Assembly: GCA_026770615.1 (NCBI GenBank)
Contig: MU631571.1
Location: 62,898 to 81,663 of the forward strand
Source of the DNA: Pavlovales sp. CCMP2436
Taxonomy: Eukaryota > Haptophyta > Pavlovophyceae > Pavlovales
Direction of reading: 5' to 3'
DNA length: 18,766 nucleotides
The translations under genes and the position numbers were made by a program. This document shows, in pieces, positions 1-9,299 of the stretch. Under the pieces are notes generated by a model. The model was not told where the DNA came from. It saw nothing but the letters and a program-made list of their open reading frames with translations, and did no database searches. Numbering within the stretch: position 1 is the first letter of the stretch; every line of letters begins with the position of its first letter.

Positions 1-29
1 CCACACCATCCCCCTCGCCCCCACACGTG

Positions 30-230
30 CCACACACACCCCGCACACTCACACGCCACACATGCACACGCCATCACACACACACACGCACACACACACG
101 CCACACACACACGCCACACACACACGCCACACACACGCCATACACACACGCACGCACACACACGCACGCATGCACACCCTCCCACTTTCACACACACACA
201 CACCATCACACACACATGGGCGTTTGGCTT
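30..230. repeat. CA-rich microsatellite
   Basis: Long run of CA dinucleotides mixed with CACG and GCCA variants. It opens long low-complexity frames (His/Thr-rich on the plus strand, Cys/Val-rich on the minus strand) that are not credible genes. A related GT-rich stretch lies at about 690-790. Confidence 0.9.
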
Positions 231-247
231 CGGTCGGGAAAGGCAAT

Positions 248-588
248 AACTGCTTGTACACGACGTCATGTTTTTTCTTTTCTTCTTCTTCGAATATTAC
301 CAGTCTATAGAAGTCACTCTGTCACCATGTCACTTACTCTCCGCCAAAAAGATGCATGGCTGCTGCTTGCTTTCGGGTGGGCTGGTGGTCTCGATCAGGA
401 AATACAAGCAACTGCTTGTACACGATGTAATTTTTTTTTAATAATTTCATTTCATTTCCCAGTCTACATAAGTCACTATGTCACTATGTCACCTACTCTC
501 CGCCAAAAAAGCGTATGGCTGCTGCTTGCTTGCGGGTTGGCTGGTGGTCTCGATCAGGAATGGCAGGCAACTGCTTGTACACGACGTA
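248..588. repeat. ~160-bp tandem repeat, about 2.2 copies, spanning an exon
   Basis: The motif AACTGCTTGTACACG recurs at 248, 410 and 569, spacing 162 and 159 bp. Between these points the sequence is clearly homologous (CTCTCCGCCAAAAA, GGTGGTCTCGATCAGGAA), with T-rich linkers that differ in length. Read on the minus strand, two full units each contain a coding-like segment followed by a splice donor; the third, leftmost copy is diverged and truncated. See the separate exon entry. Confidence 0.85.
338..570 (-). CDS. Two copies of a 74-nt exon, gene unknown
   Basis: Minus-strand segments 570-497 and 411-338 are each 74 nt, begin after a CAG acceptor (TGTACAAGCAG) and end before donors GTAGGT (496-491) and GTAAGT (337-332). 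Both translate without a stop and share the core PDRDHQPTRKQAAA; the ends differ (LPAI versus LLVF; IRFFGG versus MHLFGG). Both are 3n+2, so using either one gives the same downstream phase. I do not recognise the protein, and the exons before and after cannot be placed. Conservation of frame and splice sites in both copies is the only evidence that they are coding. They could instead be satellite units derived from one old exon. Confidence 0.45.
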
Positions 589-599
589 CTTTTCTTCTT

Positions 600-1188
600 T
601 TCTTCTTTTGCCTTTTTTTTTTACCTTTTTGTCGTTTTGCCTTTTTGTCTTTTTTATTATTGCGTTGTCGCAACCTACTTCACTCCTCGTCAATATGTGT
701 GGTTGTGTGGTTGTGTGGATGGGTGTGTGCGTGTTCGTGTGCGGATGGGCGGATGTGTGTGTGCGTGTGCGTGTGTGCGTGTGTGGGGGCGAGGAGAAAG
801 GGGGTCTGTAGTCTCGGCTACGACCTCAGCCCAACGCCGCCTCTACTGCATGCTGGCATGAAGCTCTCCGACCCATACCTGTTGCAAACTGCTAAGCCGC
901 TGTTATGTAAATCTGAGTCACCTTGACCTCATTTTTTTTCTGGGCACACCCTCGATCCTGTTGTAATTCATTCCGATCGTTCAACCTCTCATCGACGGCG
1001 ATTCACAACGCCGTCACCTTTGCTAGCGAATCCACCGTGCCCGCAGTTACCTCCAGCTGCATCTATGCGCTCAAGGCCCACCGCTGACCCCAAAAAAATG
1101 CGTTTTTAAAAAAGTACAGGTCGCGCGGCTACTCAACTCGGCTTTGTGCCAGCGGCCTACCGCATCGGACGTTTGCGACGAACTTGGT
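600..1188. other. No gene seen; T-rich and GT-rich non-coding stretch
   Basis: Poly-pyrimidine (600-660), a GT/GC microsatellite (690-790) and then unique sequence. On the minus strand a short frame around 1000-1050 ends at a plausible donor (GAG/GTAACT near 1052), but nothing links it firmly to a gene. Confidence 0.5.
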
Positions 1189-1189
1189 T

Positions 1190-1431
1190 TAAAAAGTGAG
1201 CTCGGCGGCGGCGGGCCCGCGGGTTCGGCGCGTGCGCTCGTGCTCCCCGACCGGGGGCTGTGCTGCGCGGGGCAAGGGCGGCTGCTTGCGGGGGCGGGGG
1301 GGAGCGGGGGGCTCGTCAATGACACCGCGGTGCACGTATACAGCATATAAGAAGTGTGTCCAGTTCCTCATTTCGGCGTAGTGCGCAGGATCCTGCGAGA
1401 GCGCTAAGATCAGCTTGACCGTTGAACTCAC
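1190..1431 (-). CDS. Possible exon, hypothetical protein
   Basis: An 80-residue open frame on the minus strand. Its first half has ordinary protein composition (LALSQDPAHYAEMRNW, then an aromatic/hydrophobic HFLYAVYVH); its second half is Pro/Arg-rich (APPRPRKQPP). The first codon of the open stretch is GTG, and in-frame stops lie just upstream, so if real it is probably an internal or 3' exon and not a full gene. It ends at TAA (1192-1190). Family unknown. The neighbouring gene on the same strand is the ice-binding protein, upstream at higher coordinates. The opposite strand is also open here, as expected for GC-rich sequence. Confidence 0.3.
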
Positions 1432-1772
1432 CGCCAGCCAGAACCCTCCTTACACTCAGAGAGTAAGACAACTTCCAGGATAGTCAGACGCCAGTAGCCT
1501 AAATCTTGCCTATCTTCACTATTTAGTATAAATTTGAGCAACATTGAATCGGATCGATTCGCGCTAATAACAAGAAGAAGTCGAATAATAAGAGGGAATT
1601 TCGCATTTTTTTATATATTCGCTTTTTATTATACTGCCCGCATCTCCCTGTATATCTTTTTGATAAGTATTATGGCATGAGTATGGGCTGCCCATCGCCG
1701 GCGGATAATTCACGGGCGTTAGATAGACTCTCTTAGAGTATGGTACACGGGCGGGGACGGGGCGTCGGCGCG

Positions 1773-2855
1773 TTAGACCCTCTTGGAGTTTGCGCCGGCA
1801 GGGGCGCCGGCAGAGGCAATCACCACCTCGCTCACAGGCACAGCGGCCTTGGTCTTCGCCGCCTGTAGGAGAAGGTACTTGTAGTAGAAGAAGGCGAGCA
1901 TGCCGAGGAGGATGAGGCCGCCTCCCAGGCCAACGACTAGGCCAACGATGAGGTTGTTGTTCGTTTTGTTGACGGCGATCTCATTGTTCGACTGCCCGCT
2001 GTTCGCCGCCGCCGGCGTCGGCGGCGCGACGATGACTGCCTGGTCGAGGGTTACTGCCGTCTGCGCGAGGATCCGGCCGTTGAGCGAAGCCTTTGTTGAG
2101 AATTCGGCCTGGTTCTTGACCAGGATAATGCCCTCGAGGTGCGCGCCAGCGCCGACTTTCACATGCCCTGCCACCTGCCACACGATGTTGGCGGGGTTGG
2201 GCGTGCCCTTGCCGGAGTTATCGTCGACCAAAACCACCTCAGCGCCAGCGGTCACGATCAAATTTCCTGACATCTGGAAGATGAAGATGTCGGAGGAGGT
2301 GCCGTTTATGTAGATCTTCGAGTTGAAGTTGACGCTCGAGCCCCACGTGTGGACTCCCGCCGTGAAGGTCTCCCCGGTGACGCTGCCGGCCCCGATGTTA
2401 AGTTTATCTGCGGATGTCACGGAGCGTCCAGCCGCGTCGGTGTAGGCCGTCTCGAGGTCGCCGATGGCAGTCGTCAGCTTCGACGGCGAGGGCACAGCGT
2501 AATTGGCCGCATAGGCCTTGCCCGAGACCTGCGTGGACGTTGCGAACTGCCCTGCCGTCGCCGTGTCCGAGGACAGGCTGAGTGGGGTGGGGTGATGAGG
2601 AGGGAGGGGGTTAGAGGTTGCGCACACTGTTGGCACCTAAGCGGCGAGCGAGGCAGCAGGCAGCCAGGCTTGGTCTCACCTGAACCCGGTGAGCGCGGTC
2701 GCTGCGATCGGACTGCACCCGATGTTGCCGGTGATGCTGGACGAGGGGACGGTGGAGATGCCGGCCTTGGTCAGGATGGCGAAATCGGCCGCCCCGCCGA
2801 GCAGCACGGGCGAGGTGGCCGCCGAGGACAACAGGAGTGCTGAGAGGGCGAGCAT
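1773..2855 (-). CDS. Ice-binding protein, DUF3494 family, membrane-anchored
   Basis: Two exons: 2855-2680 and 2577-1773, 326 residues. The 102-nt intron has donor GTGAGA and a C-rich tract before CAG. Splicing restores the family motif GFSLSSDTATAGQF, whose serine codon is split. The start is the ATG at 2855, because the frame upstream begins only with GTG and this ATG opens a typical signal peptide (LALSALLLSSAATS). Family hallmarks follow in order: GGAADFAILTKAGIS, SSITGNIGCSPIA, the QVSGKAYAANY segment and the C-terminal NIVWQVAGHVKVGAGAHLEG-ILVK-A stretch. Proteins of this family bind ice through a beta-solenoid face and are usually secreted. Here the domain is followed by a Pro/Ala/Asn linker with an NKT sequon, a membrane segment (about residues 268-296, LIVGLVVGLGGG onward) and a 30-residue basic tail, so a type I surface anchor is likely. 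The stop is TAA. Confidence 0.93.
2578..2679 (-). other. GT-AG intron of the ice-binding protein gene
   Basis: 102 nt. Donor GTGAGACC follows AG at 2680. A pyrimidine-rich tract with several CCCCA blocks precedes the acceptor ACTCAG, so the exon resumes at 2577. The intron is phase 2 and the split codon becomes AGC (Ser). Confidence 0.9.
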
Positions 2856-2879
2856 GATGTGCGGCGATGGGTGCACTCT

Positions 2880-3330
2880 TTGTGGACGCAGTTTTGTGTT
2901 TTGTCGGGAAAGTTAAGTTTCCGTTAAAAAACCACGAAGTCTTTTTAACATGCTAGTTTTTCGCGAATAAACGTTAATTTATTACGTCAACGTTGGTATT
3001 CATGCAAAGCGCTGATTCCCAACTGCTGCCGGAGTGCCTGGAGGTAACGGATTCCAGCTAGAGCGTGTACATATCTAGAAACGGGTCCGGGGTCGTACTT
3101 GGGCTTGGAAACCATAGAGGGTTTCTCGCACCGAATACAGCACGATTTTCCGTGTGTCAAACGTTGAGCAGAGTTCTCGTGTTGTAAAAAAACTGCGTCA
3201 TCGAGCACACTTTCTGACTCGTGTGAAAGAACTCCTACGGGTCGCTCCTACGGATGAGACACGCAGTCTCTGGCCGGCAGTCGACTTCATGCTATATGTT
3301 GTGATATTATCAGTTATATATATATATATA
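2880..3330. other. Upstream region of the ice-binding gene; no clear gene
   Basis: AT-rich sequence directly upstream of the ice-binding protein start, presumably holding its promoter; I see no convincing TATA box. A 73-codon minus-strand frame (3208-2987, containing LAGIRYLQALRQQLGIS) has protein-like composition but no partner exon or recognised family. A short TA microsatellite lies at 3313-3331. Confidence 0.4.
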
Positions 3331-3396
3331 TTAGCGGCTCAGCATGGATCAACAGGTGTTTTTCAGTCACTGGCTTGGTCGACGTCAGGCTGAAGT
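3330..3396. repeat. Dispersed repeat, copy 1 (partner at 9591-9655)
   Basis: About 67 bp starting TTAGCGGCTCAGCATGG and ending GCTGAAGTC. It aligns with 9591-9655 with substitutions and short indels. On the minus strand both copies keep an open frame with a shared core (LTSTK then V, E, LLI), so this may be a fragment of a mobile element or of a dispersed exon. Confidence 0.6.
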
Positions 3397-3499
3397 CAAG
3401 CGCGATCGACCCAAATCCTCATGCACCAGCACTCACACCAAAGGGTGTGAGTGTGTGCGCCCCGGCCCCCACGCCCCACCGGCCACCGCAGCCCTGCTG

Positions 3500-3785
3500 T
3501 GGCGGCCGCAGGGAGCAGCATCGTCTTCGTAGCCTTGGTAGCCTTGAGCGGCGTCTCCGCGTGCGGCCCGCCGCCGCGCGCAGCAGCGCCCTCCGCAGCG
3601 CGCGACGCACATCCACTTGAGGACCCGAGCGAGACGGGTGGTCGAGAGGTGCCAGCGAGTACCTCAAGTGGACAGCATCGCGACGCTGCGAGCGCGCACA
3701 CTGCGGCGGCCGCAGGGAGCAGCATCGTCGTCGTAGCCTTGGTAGCCTTGAGCGGCGTCTCCGCGTGCGGCCCGCCGCCGCGCGT
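3500..3785. repeat. Direct repeat of about 78 bp, two copies 208 bp apart
   Basis: GCGGCCGCAGGGAGCAGCAT to CCCGCCGCCGCGCG occurs at about 3502-3579 and again at 3710-3787, nearly identical (CTTCG versus CGTCG is one difference). Two minus-strand frames are open through both copies, one giving ETPLKATKAT and the other GDAAQGYQGY, so coding status cannot be settled from one sequence. Confidence 0.8.
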
Positions 3786-3955
3786 GGAGAAGAGCAACAT
3801 CAAGGTGGCGAGCCAGGCAGCGCCCCCTCGGGGGGCGCAGTTGCAGCTGCACGCTCGCGCAGCACAGGGAGCAGTTATATATACACATGAAACGTACCGC
3901 CAGCCCGAACACCCCTACATTAATATAAACACACATGTCGCCAGGTAGAATCCCC

Positions 3956-4440
3956 CTACACGCGATATACGTAATCTGCTGATTGCTGTTCAGCGTCGGT
4001 CTCGTTGCGCGCAAATGCAGCCGCGTGGCTCTCGTTGCGAGACTTGTACCGCGCTCTATTGCGCGTGCGCCAGCTCGCAAAGGCCGCTTCGCCAGCGCTG
4101 GCCGTCGGCGGCTCCTCCCACTCGGCGCCGGTCTCGCACAGCACGTGCAGCCGCGCGTGCCGTTCGAGCCTCCCAATGCTGCCCTCGCCCGTCGGCGCGG
4201 CCTCGTACGCCACGGCCGCACCTGCAACGCAGCGTCGGTCTCGTTGCGCGCCAATGCGGCCGCGTGGCTCTCTTTGCGAGACTTGTACCGAGCTCTGTTG
4301 CGCGTACGCCAGCTCGCAAAGGCGTCGCCAGCGCTGGCCGTCGGCGGCTCCTCCCACTCGGCGCCGGTCTCCGCGCATGCCTGTCGCAGCTCAACCATGA
4401 TGTCGATGCGCGCTTTCGCCCGTTTGCGGTCGGGGGCCAT
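3956..4440 (-). CDS. Hypothetical protein with a duplicated coding segment
   Basis: Two copies of a ~145-bp segment (4375-4231 and 4139-3993 on the minus strand) both encode ETGAEWEEPPTASAG followed by FASWRTRNRARYKSR and SHAAA-ARNETDA. Differences between the copies are few, with K/N and L/F replacements and a one-codon indel, so the frame has been kept. Copy 1 begins with an ATG at 4440 (MAPDRKRAKARIDIM) and may end at a donor CAG/GTGCGG near 4223. Copy 2 is reached through an open frame containing VAYEAAPTGEGS and RLERHARLHVL, and stops at 3956. I do not recognise the family; the sequence is charged and probably helical. Whether both copies are exons of one transcript or one is a relic is unknown. 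Confidence 0.45.
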
Positions 4441-4500
4441 GGGCGAGACGGCCGATATTGGCGGGTTGCGGGTGGACTTGCGCGACTGACATTCGACACC

Positions 4501-5826
4501 TCACTTGCTTGCACAACAGCCACGCGCTCGATGCGGGTAGACATACGACGAAAAGGCGAGCACAAGCTGAAGCAGCATGCGACGTGTCAGATACGCTTGA
4601 GCGCCCGCTTGAAGATGAGCGGCTTGAATGAAGCCGATCTACCCCACCCCCTCAGGAGGGTGGGCCTCGGGCTCAATGTGTTGGGGTGTGCTTTCGGGGC
4701 ATTGTTCTTCCCTATTGCTTTGTGGCGCAGCTCTGCCAGTGTGGCTTCGAGGCATTGTCCCTCTCTCTGCATGCGCTTTTGGCGCGTCTCTGCTGACTAC
4801 TGGAGTGTGTGGGTCTGTGTTGCTGTTGTCTATGGGGAGCCGCGTCGTGCGAGTCCGCTTCTGTTCCACGATCGACTATTGTGTCTGGTCCGGTTCCATG
4901 GGTGGTGGGTGAGTCTGGTTGACTTCCAGTGGGCGTTTGGATGAACGCAATATGCGCGGGTGAGGAGGTGCCGGCATGTCCTCGGCTGCTGTGATGTGAG
5001 CGCCCGCTGCTTGTGGCCCCGGTGGACCTGGTGGAGTTGGCCGCTGTGGAGTGGCCGGCTTAGGCTGTGGTGTGTCGGGCTTGGCTCGGCTCTGTGAGCG
5101 TTTGCGTGGTGGGCTTGCTGTGGTCTCGTGTAGCGAGGCGGGCGTATTCACTGTTGATGGCTCGGGGGTCTGTGGCTGTTCCCCTTCCGTAGGTGGTGCG
5201 GTGAACTAGCAGGCTTCCACTGGCCGTTTGGATGAGCGCAATGTGCGTGTGTGCGTGGGTGGCGTGGCCTTATTTGATACGAAGGGGGCGTCCATTGTTT
5301 GTGGCCCTGGGGGGATGACTGGTGTTGGCATCTGTAGTGTGGCCGGCTTAGGTGTGGCGGGGGAGTGCCTCTGGCGTGTGACGGGCGTGGCTTGGCTCTA
5401 CGCCCGTTTGCGTGGCGGCCTTGGTGTGGGCGCGTGAGGCATGGCTGACGAGGCCGCTGGTGGCGTGCGGGTAGGATTTTGCTGTGTGGCTGCCTGTTTG
5501 CGTTGGCATGGCTCATCCCGTATGGCTTCGAGGCGGACTCTGGGTATCGGGTTGTGTGGCGTTGCACGCACGGGCGGTGGGGGGGGGGGTGGCGGTTGTG
5601 TGGCTCGTCGTCCGTCCCTCTGCTGCAGCTGTGGGTTGGTCCGCGTGAGCGTGATTGTCGATGGTCGGTTCGTGTCTTTTTTGGCTGCTTTCTCAGCTGC
5701 CTGGGCTGCCCAGATGGCTATCTTGAACTTATGTGGGTCATGAACGGATATTTTGTCCTTAGTTGCCGCCGTGGACGTCTCAATCGCGGCTTTGCGAGCT
5801 TGCTCGTAAAAGCCGGAAGGCTGCGC
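4501..5826 (-). CDS. Pro/Thr/Gln-rich protein, frame broken only by four TAG codons
   Basis: Entry is a strong acceptor (ATATTTCCAG, exon from 5826) after duplicated intron sequence. The frame then runs about 440 codons to TGA at 4503-4501 with no TGA or TAA, but with TAG at 5400-5398, 5208-5206, 4878-4876 and 4641-4639. The first part is a mixed Ala/Lys/Gln segment (FYEQARKAAIETSTAATKDK, HKFKIAIWAAQAAEKAAKK); then a polyproline run; then two diverged ~300-bp repeats beginning PPRKR and containing LRSSKRP. Two of the TAGs fall at sites where the other repeat copy has CAG. No domain is recognised. It could be a retroelement ORF1-like protein, as it follows a retroelement relic on the same strand, or a host protein. 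Near the end CAA/GTGAGG could act as a donor. Under the standard code this would be a pseudogene. Confidence 0.6.
4876..5418 (-). repeat. Diverged tandem repeat inside the Pro-rich frame
   Basis: Copy A starts at 5418 and copy B at 5112. Both begin PPRKR, pass through a PATP/GPQ-rich middle and reach LRSSKRP-(V/L)-E. The DNA has diverged substantially but the frame is the same apart from in-frame indels. TAG 5400-5398 aligns with CAG 5094-5092, and TAG 5208-5206 aligns with CAG 4917-4915. Confidence 0.8.
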
Positions 5827-5984
5827 CTGGAAATATAATCAAGTAAATTAAATAACAGCGCAAAAAGCTTTTGCAACAGACAGCCTCCAGCAAAAAGCCG
5901 GAGGGCTGCGCCTGGAAATATAATCAAGTAAATTAAATAGCAGTGCAAAAAGCTGCAAGCAATTGAAACAGACAGCCTCCAGCA
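5811..5984. repeat. Tandem duplication of a 3' splice-site region
   Basis: The block from AAAAGCCGGA through TGCGCCTGGAAATATAATC to ACAGACAGCCTCCAGC occurs at 5807-5893 and again, with an extra ~8 bp, at 5893-5984. On the minus strand each copy carries the same intron end (TTGATTATATTTCCAG) and the first exon bases GCGCAGCC. Only the lower copy leads into the long Pro-rich frame. Confidence 0.8.
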
Positions 5985-6186
5985 CGAGCGATGTCAAGAA
6001 CCCTGCGTCCAGGCCGAGACGTTCCGGGCTACCCTGGCATGAGCTAGGTTCGAGATCGAGCGCCGAGCCAAGCTGACCAGAGGCTTGTCCAGCGGGCACA
6101 TACACGGGAACCAACCCACCCACGCAACAGAGGCGAATCGTGTTTCTGAATGAAAACCTAAAAGATCCGTACTGGAATATCAGATA

Positions 6187-8100
6187 TTATATTTGCCACC
6201 AAGCAGAGAGCATTCCCGGACGAAGTCCCGCCGACTTCGCATCCTGAACACGCTCTACTTCACGAGCAATATATTGGTGAAGCGCGATCGAGATCTCGAG
6301 GCTATGGTGTAAGAGTATGAGGTGCAGGTCGCCCGGCTTGGGGGCTTCACCCCCGCTCTCTTTCTTGAGTTCATCCTTGATGCTCATCCCGATCTGTCCT
6401 GAGTAGTAAGCTGGTCTTGTCATCATGCGCTTGGCCAGCGTATTAGCTTTTGGGTGTCCTAGGCGCAGTGCCAGCTTGGCGCAGAGTGTGCCGTGGAGGT
6501 CGTCCCGGTGATTTTCAGTCGCCCGGCACTCATGGTATAGGTGGTGTTTGGCGTCTGATGGGCCAGGTGCCTTGCATAGGGGGCAGGTGAGGGCCATCGG
6601 CTCGAGTTTCCCGTCAATGTTTATCACAGTTGTGGCCATCTCCGGGTATTTGGCTGCCCACTCGGTGTTGTGGCAGTGCGAGCCGAGGTTCAGGGTTGCC
6701 ATGTGTTTGGTGTACTTTTCAGGGGTTCTTTTCCCCCAGCCGCGTGGGAGGCGCAGTGATGCCGTGCTCTCTTCTTACCAGCTGGCTTCGACGTTGTCCA
6801 TCCGGCCTATACCCTGGGCATATTTAATGGGGCCTCTCGCCTCCAGGAGCTTTCTCGCGACCCTGTCTATTACTGCATTTCGTGCAGCTCGTTGGTCGGA
6901 GGTGATGAGGGCACCCGTTGCTGAATCTGCAATAGCCCAGCTGTGGGCTGTGAGCGTGTTTGGTGTGAGCACCACTGTGGCGGGTTCACTCCGGACTGCT
7001 ACTGCCTTACATAGATCCCCAGTCGTTCAGTGCGTTCTGTACGACTTTGATGACAGCCGTCGGCTGCCGGTGGGGGGGCCATTCGGTCTTTCCTCTTAGG
7101 GCTGGGTGGGGTATGAAGAGAAGTGTAACTTTCTTGAGCGCTTCTGCTGTCACCACTCTGGCCCCTGAGATTCGTATCGATCCCTGGGACGCGAGGATCT
7201 TGGCTACTTCGTCATCAGATTTAGTGTGTGCCTTCGTGTATGATGTCTCTCTGAGGTGCCCCGTTGCCTCGCCTCGTTGCTTGAGGGTGAATAGTCGGTA
7301 GAAGTGTGGGTTTGCGTCGTAGCTCGTGGGATCCCGTAATCCGTGTGGCGGGGGGTTGAGGTCAGGGTGTCTTCTGTGCCAGTTGAGGCGTTTTACACCT
7401 GTGTCGTGGTCCCATCCTATGTCGAGTTGGTGCTCGTAGGTCAGGGCCTGTAGGGCCAGTGTGACTGCATTGCACTCTGCGTTGGCAACCGTCTGATCTC
7501 CGGGGAATGTGCACGTGAGGATGTGTGCCTCTGGTATTTCTGCCGCTTGCATGGGTTGGGGTGGTGCTAGCACGTAGAAGCACGCTGCACTGGCAGCTCT
7601 TGCCGGTCCGTTTTGTCCTGGGTCGATAAATGTGCCGTCAACCCCGACGTGTATGGCAAATAGTCGTAGTTGTGCTGTCGTCGGTGGTTGGTGTCTGAGC
7701 GCGTGGATTAGTAATGTATGGCGTGTCACGAACTTTTATGCCATTAAGCCGCATATGGTCGTGGCGAGTGCGGGCAGGATCAACCTCAGGATATTGCTAC
7801 GTTGTTTGTCCTTGAGGGGCAGAAACACTGTTAAGTATTCTTCTGTGAAGAGGGCGTTTGCTATCACTCCAGTCACTAATGCTGGGATGTCCGCACCCGC
7901 GGGTAGGGAGGTTTGGAGTTGGATGAGTGTATCCCGTACGCTGGCGCCTCCAGCTCGCAGTATAACTTCTTCTGCTTCGCTTAATATTCCCAATTGTCCG
8001 TCCGTGTCTCCGGTAGTGGGGGGAGTGTCGTTGGTGTGTGCCTGTGCTAGTCTAAGTGGAGCGGGGGAACGGGTCGCGAGGGCAAACGCAGTGTTGGAGT
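6187..8100 (-). mobile_element. 5'-truncated non-LTR-type retroelement relic (RNase H and zinc finger)
   Basis: Minus-strand frame 8097-7007 holds an RNase H-like domain: VGVDGTF (first Asp, near 7639), a NAECNAVTLALQAL helix (second acid), and a C-terminal HTKSDDEVAK segment. A one-base frame change near 7007-7020 leads into a second frame, 7018-6187, containing AHSWAIADSATGALIT and then CPLCKAPGPSDAKHHLYHEC, the CPLC-H-C finger common at the end of LINE polyproteins. Two TAA codons interrupt the frames (7738-7736 and 6777-6775). No reverse transcriptase or endonuclease is seen upstream; a TGA closes the frame at about 8105. The reading is a truncated, decayed copy. No target-site duplication was identified. 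Confidence 0.65.
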
Positions 8101-9050
8101 TTCACATCATAGCACAGGGGCGTTCTATAACTTCATCGCCATCGATCTACTGTGGTGAAGCCACTGAACGGCCTCTCTCCAAAAACCGGACGCAGTAACG
8201 GTCCCACTTCTGTGAGAGATCTATTCGATCCTATTGAGTGGGATGGGGCCGCACGGTCGCTGTGCCTCTCCATTACGTTCCACTTAGCTGAGCCTTGGAA
8301 CGTAGGATTTCAAGACGCCAATAAAAAGCCTCGGTCTTCCAGAAAATCCTCAATAATTAATTTAACATCCTTAATAAAAGGCCGAAATTAATAAATTTAA
8401 CATAACCTATTCATAAGGATATTGGCAAGGAATGGCAAATAGGATGGTCACTAAGTGGGCACGAGGCTGCACCAGGGGTGAGCCAAACACATATGGAGTT
8501 GTCTAGGCTACCCCGCACATTACGCCAGCCCCCCCCTCCGCTTAGAGCAGGTCCACGTTGACGCGCTGGCAAGCTGCTGGCACGTGCGCCCACATGCCCG
8601 AAAATCGGTCCCCATGCTGAAATTTCTAGTTATTTTAGTAGTGATTTCAGAGATCACAACGGACCAACGGGAGGCCGCATCGTCAATCTGTTTGATTCCT
8701 GGCTATCCCTATGCCGTCCCGTCCATGGCGATGTGCGGCGACCCATGGTCCCCGCCGCTCGGTGCGTGAGCTACAGCGTGCCGAACCCATCCTACTCACT
8801 AGGAGAATTATCCTATTTAATAGGCGCAGGGGTGGGACCGGTAATGGGCGGACAGCCCGGCCTGGAACTTAATCTTTACTGTACCTGAGCTTATCACGGA
8901 TTCGCGGAGGAAGTACGGTATTCGTAATCATCATCAATGAAGTCACACTTTGAAGCAACCGATGACCTTCTGGCCCAATGACAATATTCGGCATGCAAAA
9001 CGCGAAATGCATCATTGCCAGTATTTGGATTTTTTTAGATTAATGTCGGC
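8100..9050. other. No gene seen
   Basis: Short frames occur on both strands, none longer than about 80 codons and none with recognisable composition or splice context. The sequence is mixed and not obviously repetitive. Confidence 0.5.
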
Positions 9051-9052
9051 CG

Positions 9053-9295
9053 CTCCTAAGAAGGTCTTCACCGGCGACCCAAGCGTTGAGAAACACTCGG
9101 GCCAAGGGACCTTTGCTCGAGCCCGTGGATACCGACCCAAAAGGGTTTCCTAATGAGGGGCATGCCTCCCACCCGCGTCCCTCTTCACAGAAGGAAATTC
9201 AGCGGTGGGAACGGTATCCGTGGGCTCGAGCAATTAAGCGTTCCTTGGCCTGAGTGTTTCTCAACGCTTGGGTCCGGTGTAAACCTGCTTGGGAT
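9053..9295. repeat. Foldback (inverted repeat) element, ~82-bp arms
   Basis: The left arm 9053-9134 pairs with the right arm 9212-9295 around a ~77-bp spacer. Core matches are CACCGG, CCCAAGCGTTGAGAAACACT, GGCCAAGG, GCTCGAGCCC and GGATACCG, with small indels (a GC insertion near the outer end and extra bases around TTAATTGC). This is the structure of a foldback or MITE-type element. No flanking target duplication was evident by eye. Confidence 0.8.
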
Positions 9296-9299
9296 CTAG

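Noticed and set aside
27..926. 299-codon plus-strand frame
   Set aside because: It is built from the CA microsatellite and T-rich repeat linkers; low complexity with no conserved structure.
5148..5567. 139-codon His/Pro-rich minus-strand frame
   Set aside because: It overlaps the Pro-rich frame in another register. The chosen register is preferred because the two internal repeats stay aligned in it, it extends to a strong acceptor, and it lacks TGA and TAA over 1.3 kb.
6187..8100. Retroelement relic as evidence for UAA being Gln
   Set aside because: It also contains a one-base frameshift and lacks its 5' part, so its TAA codons are most simply decay.
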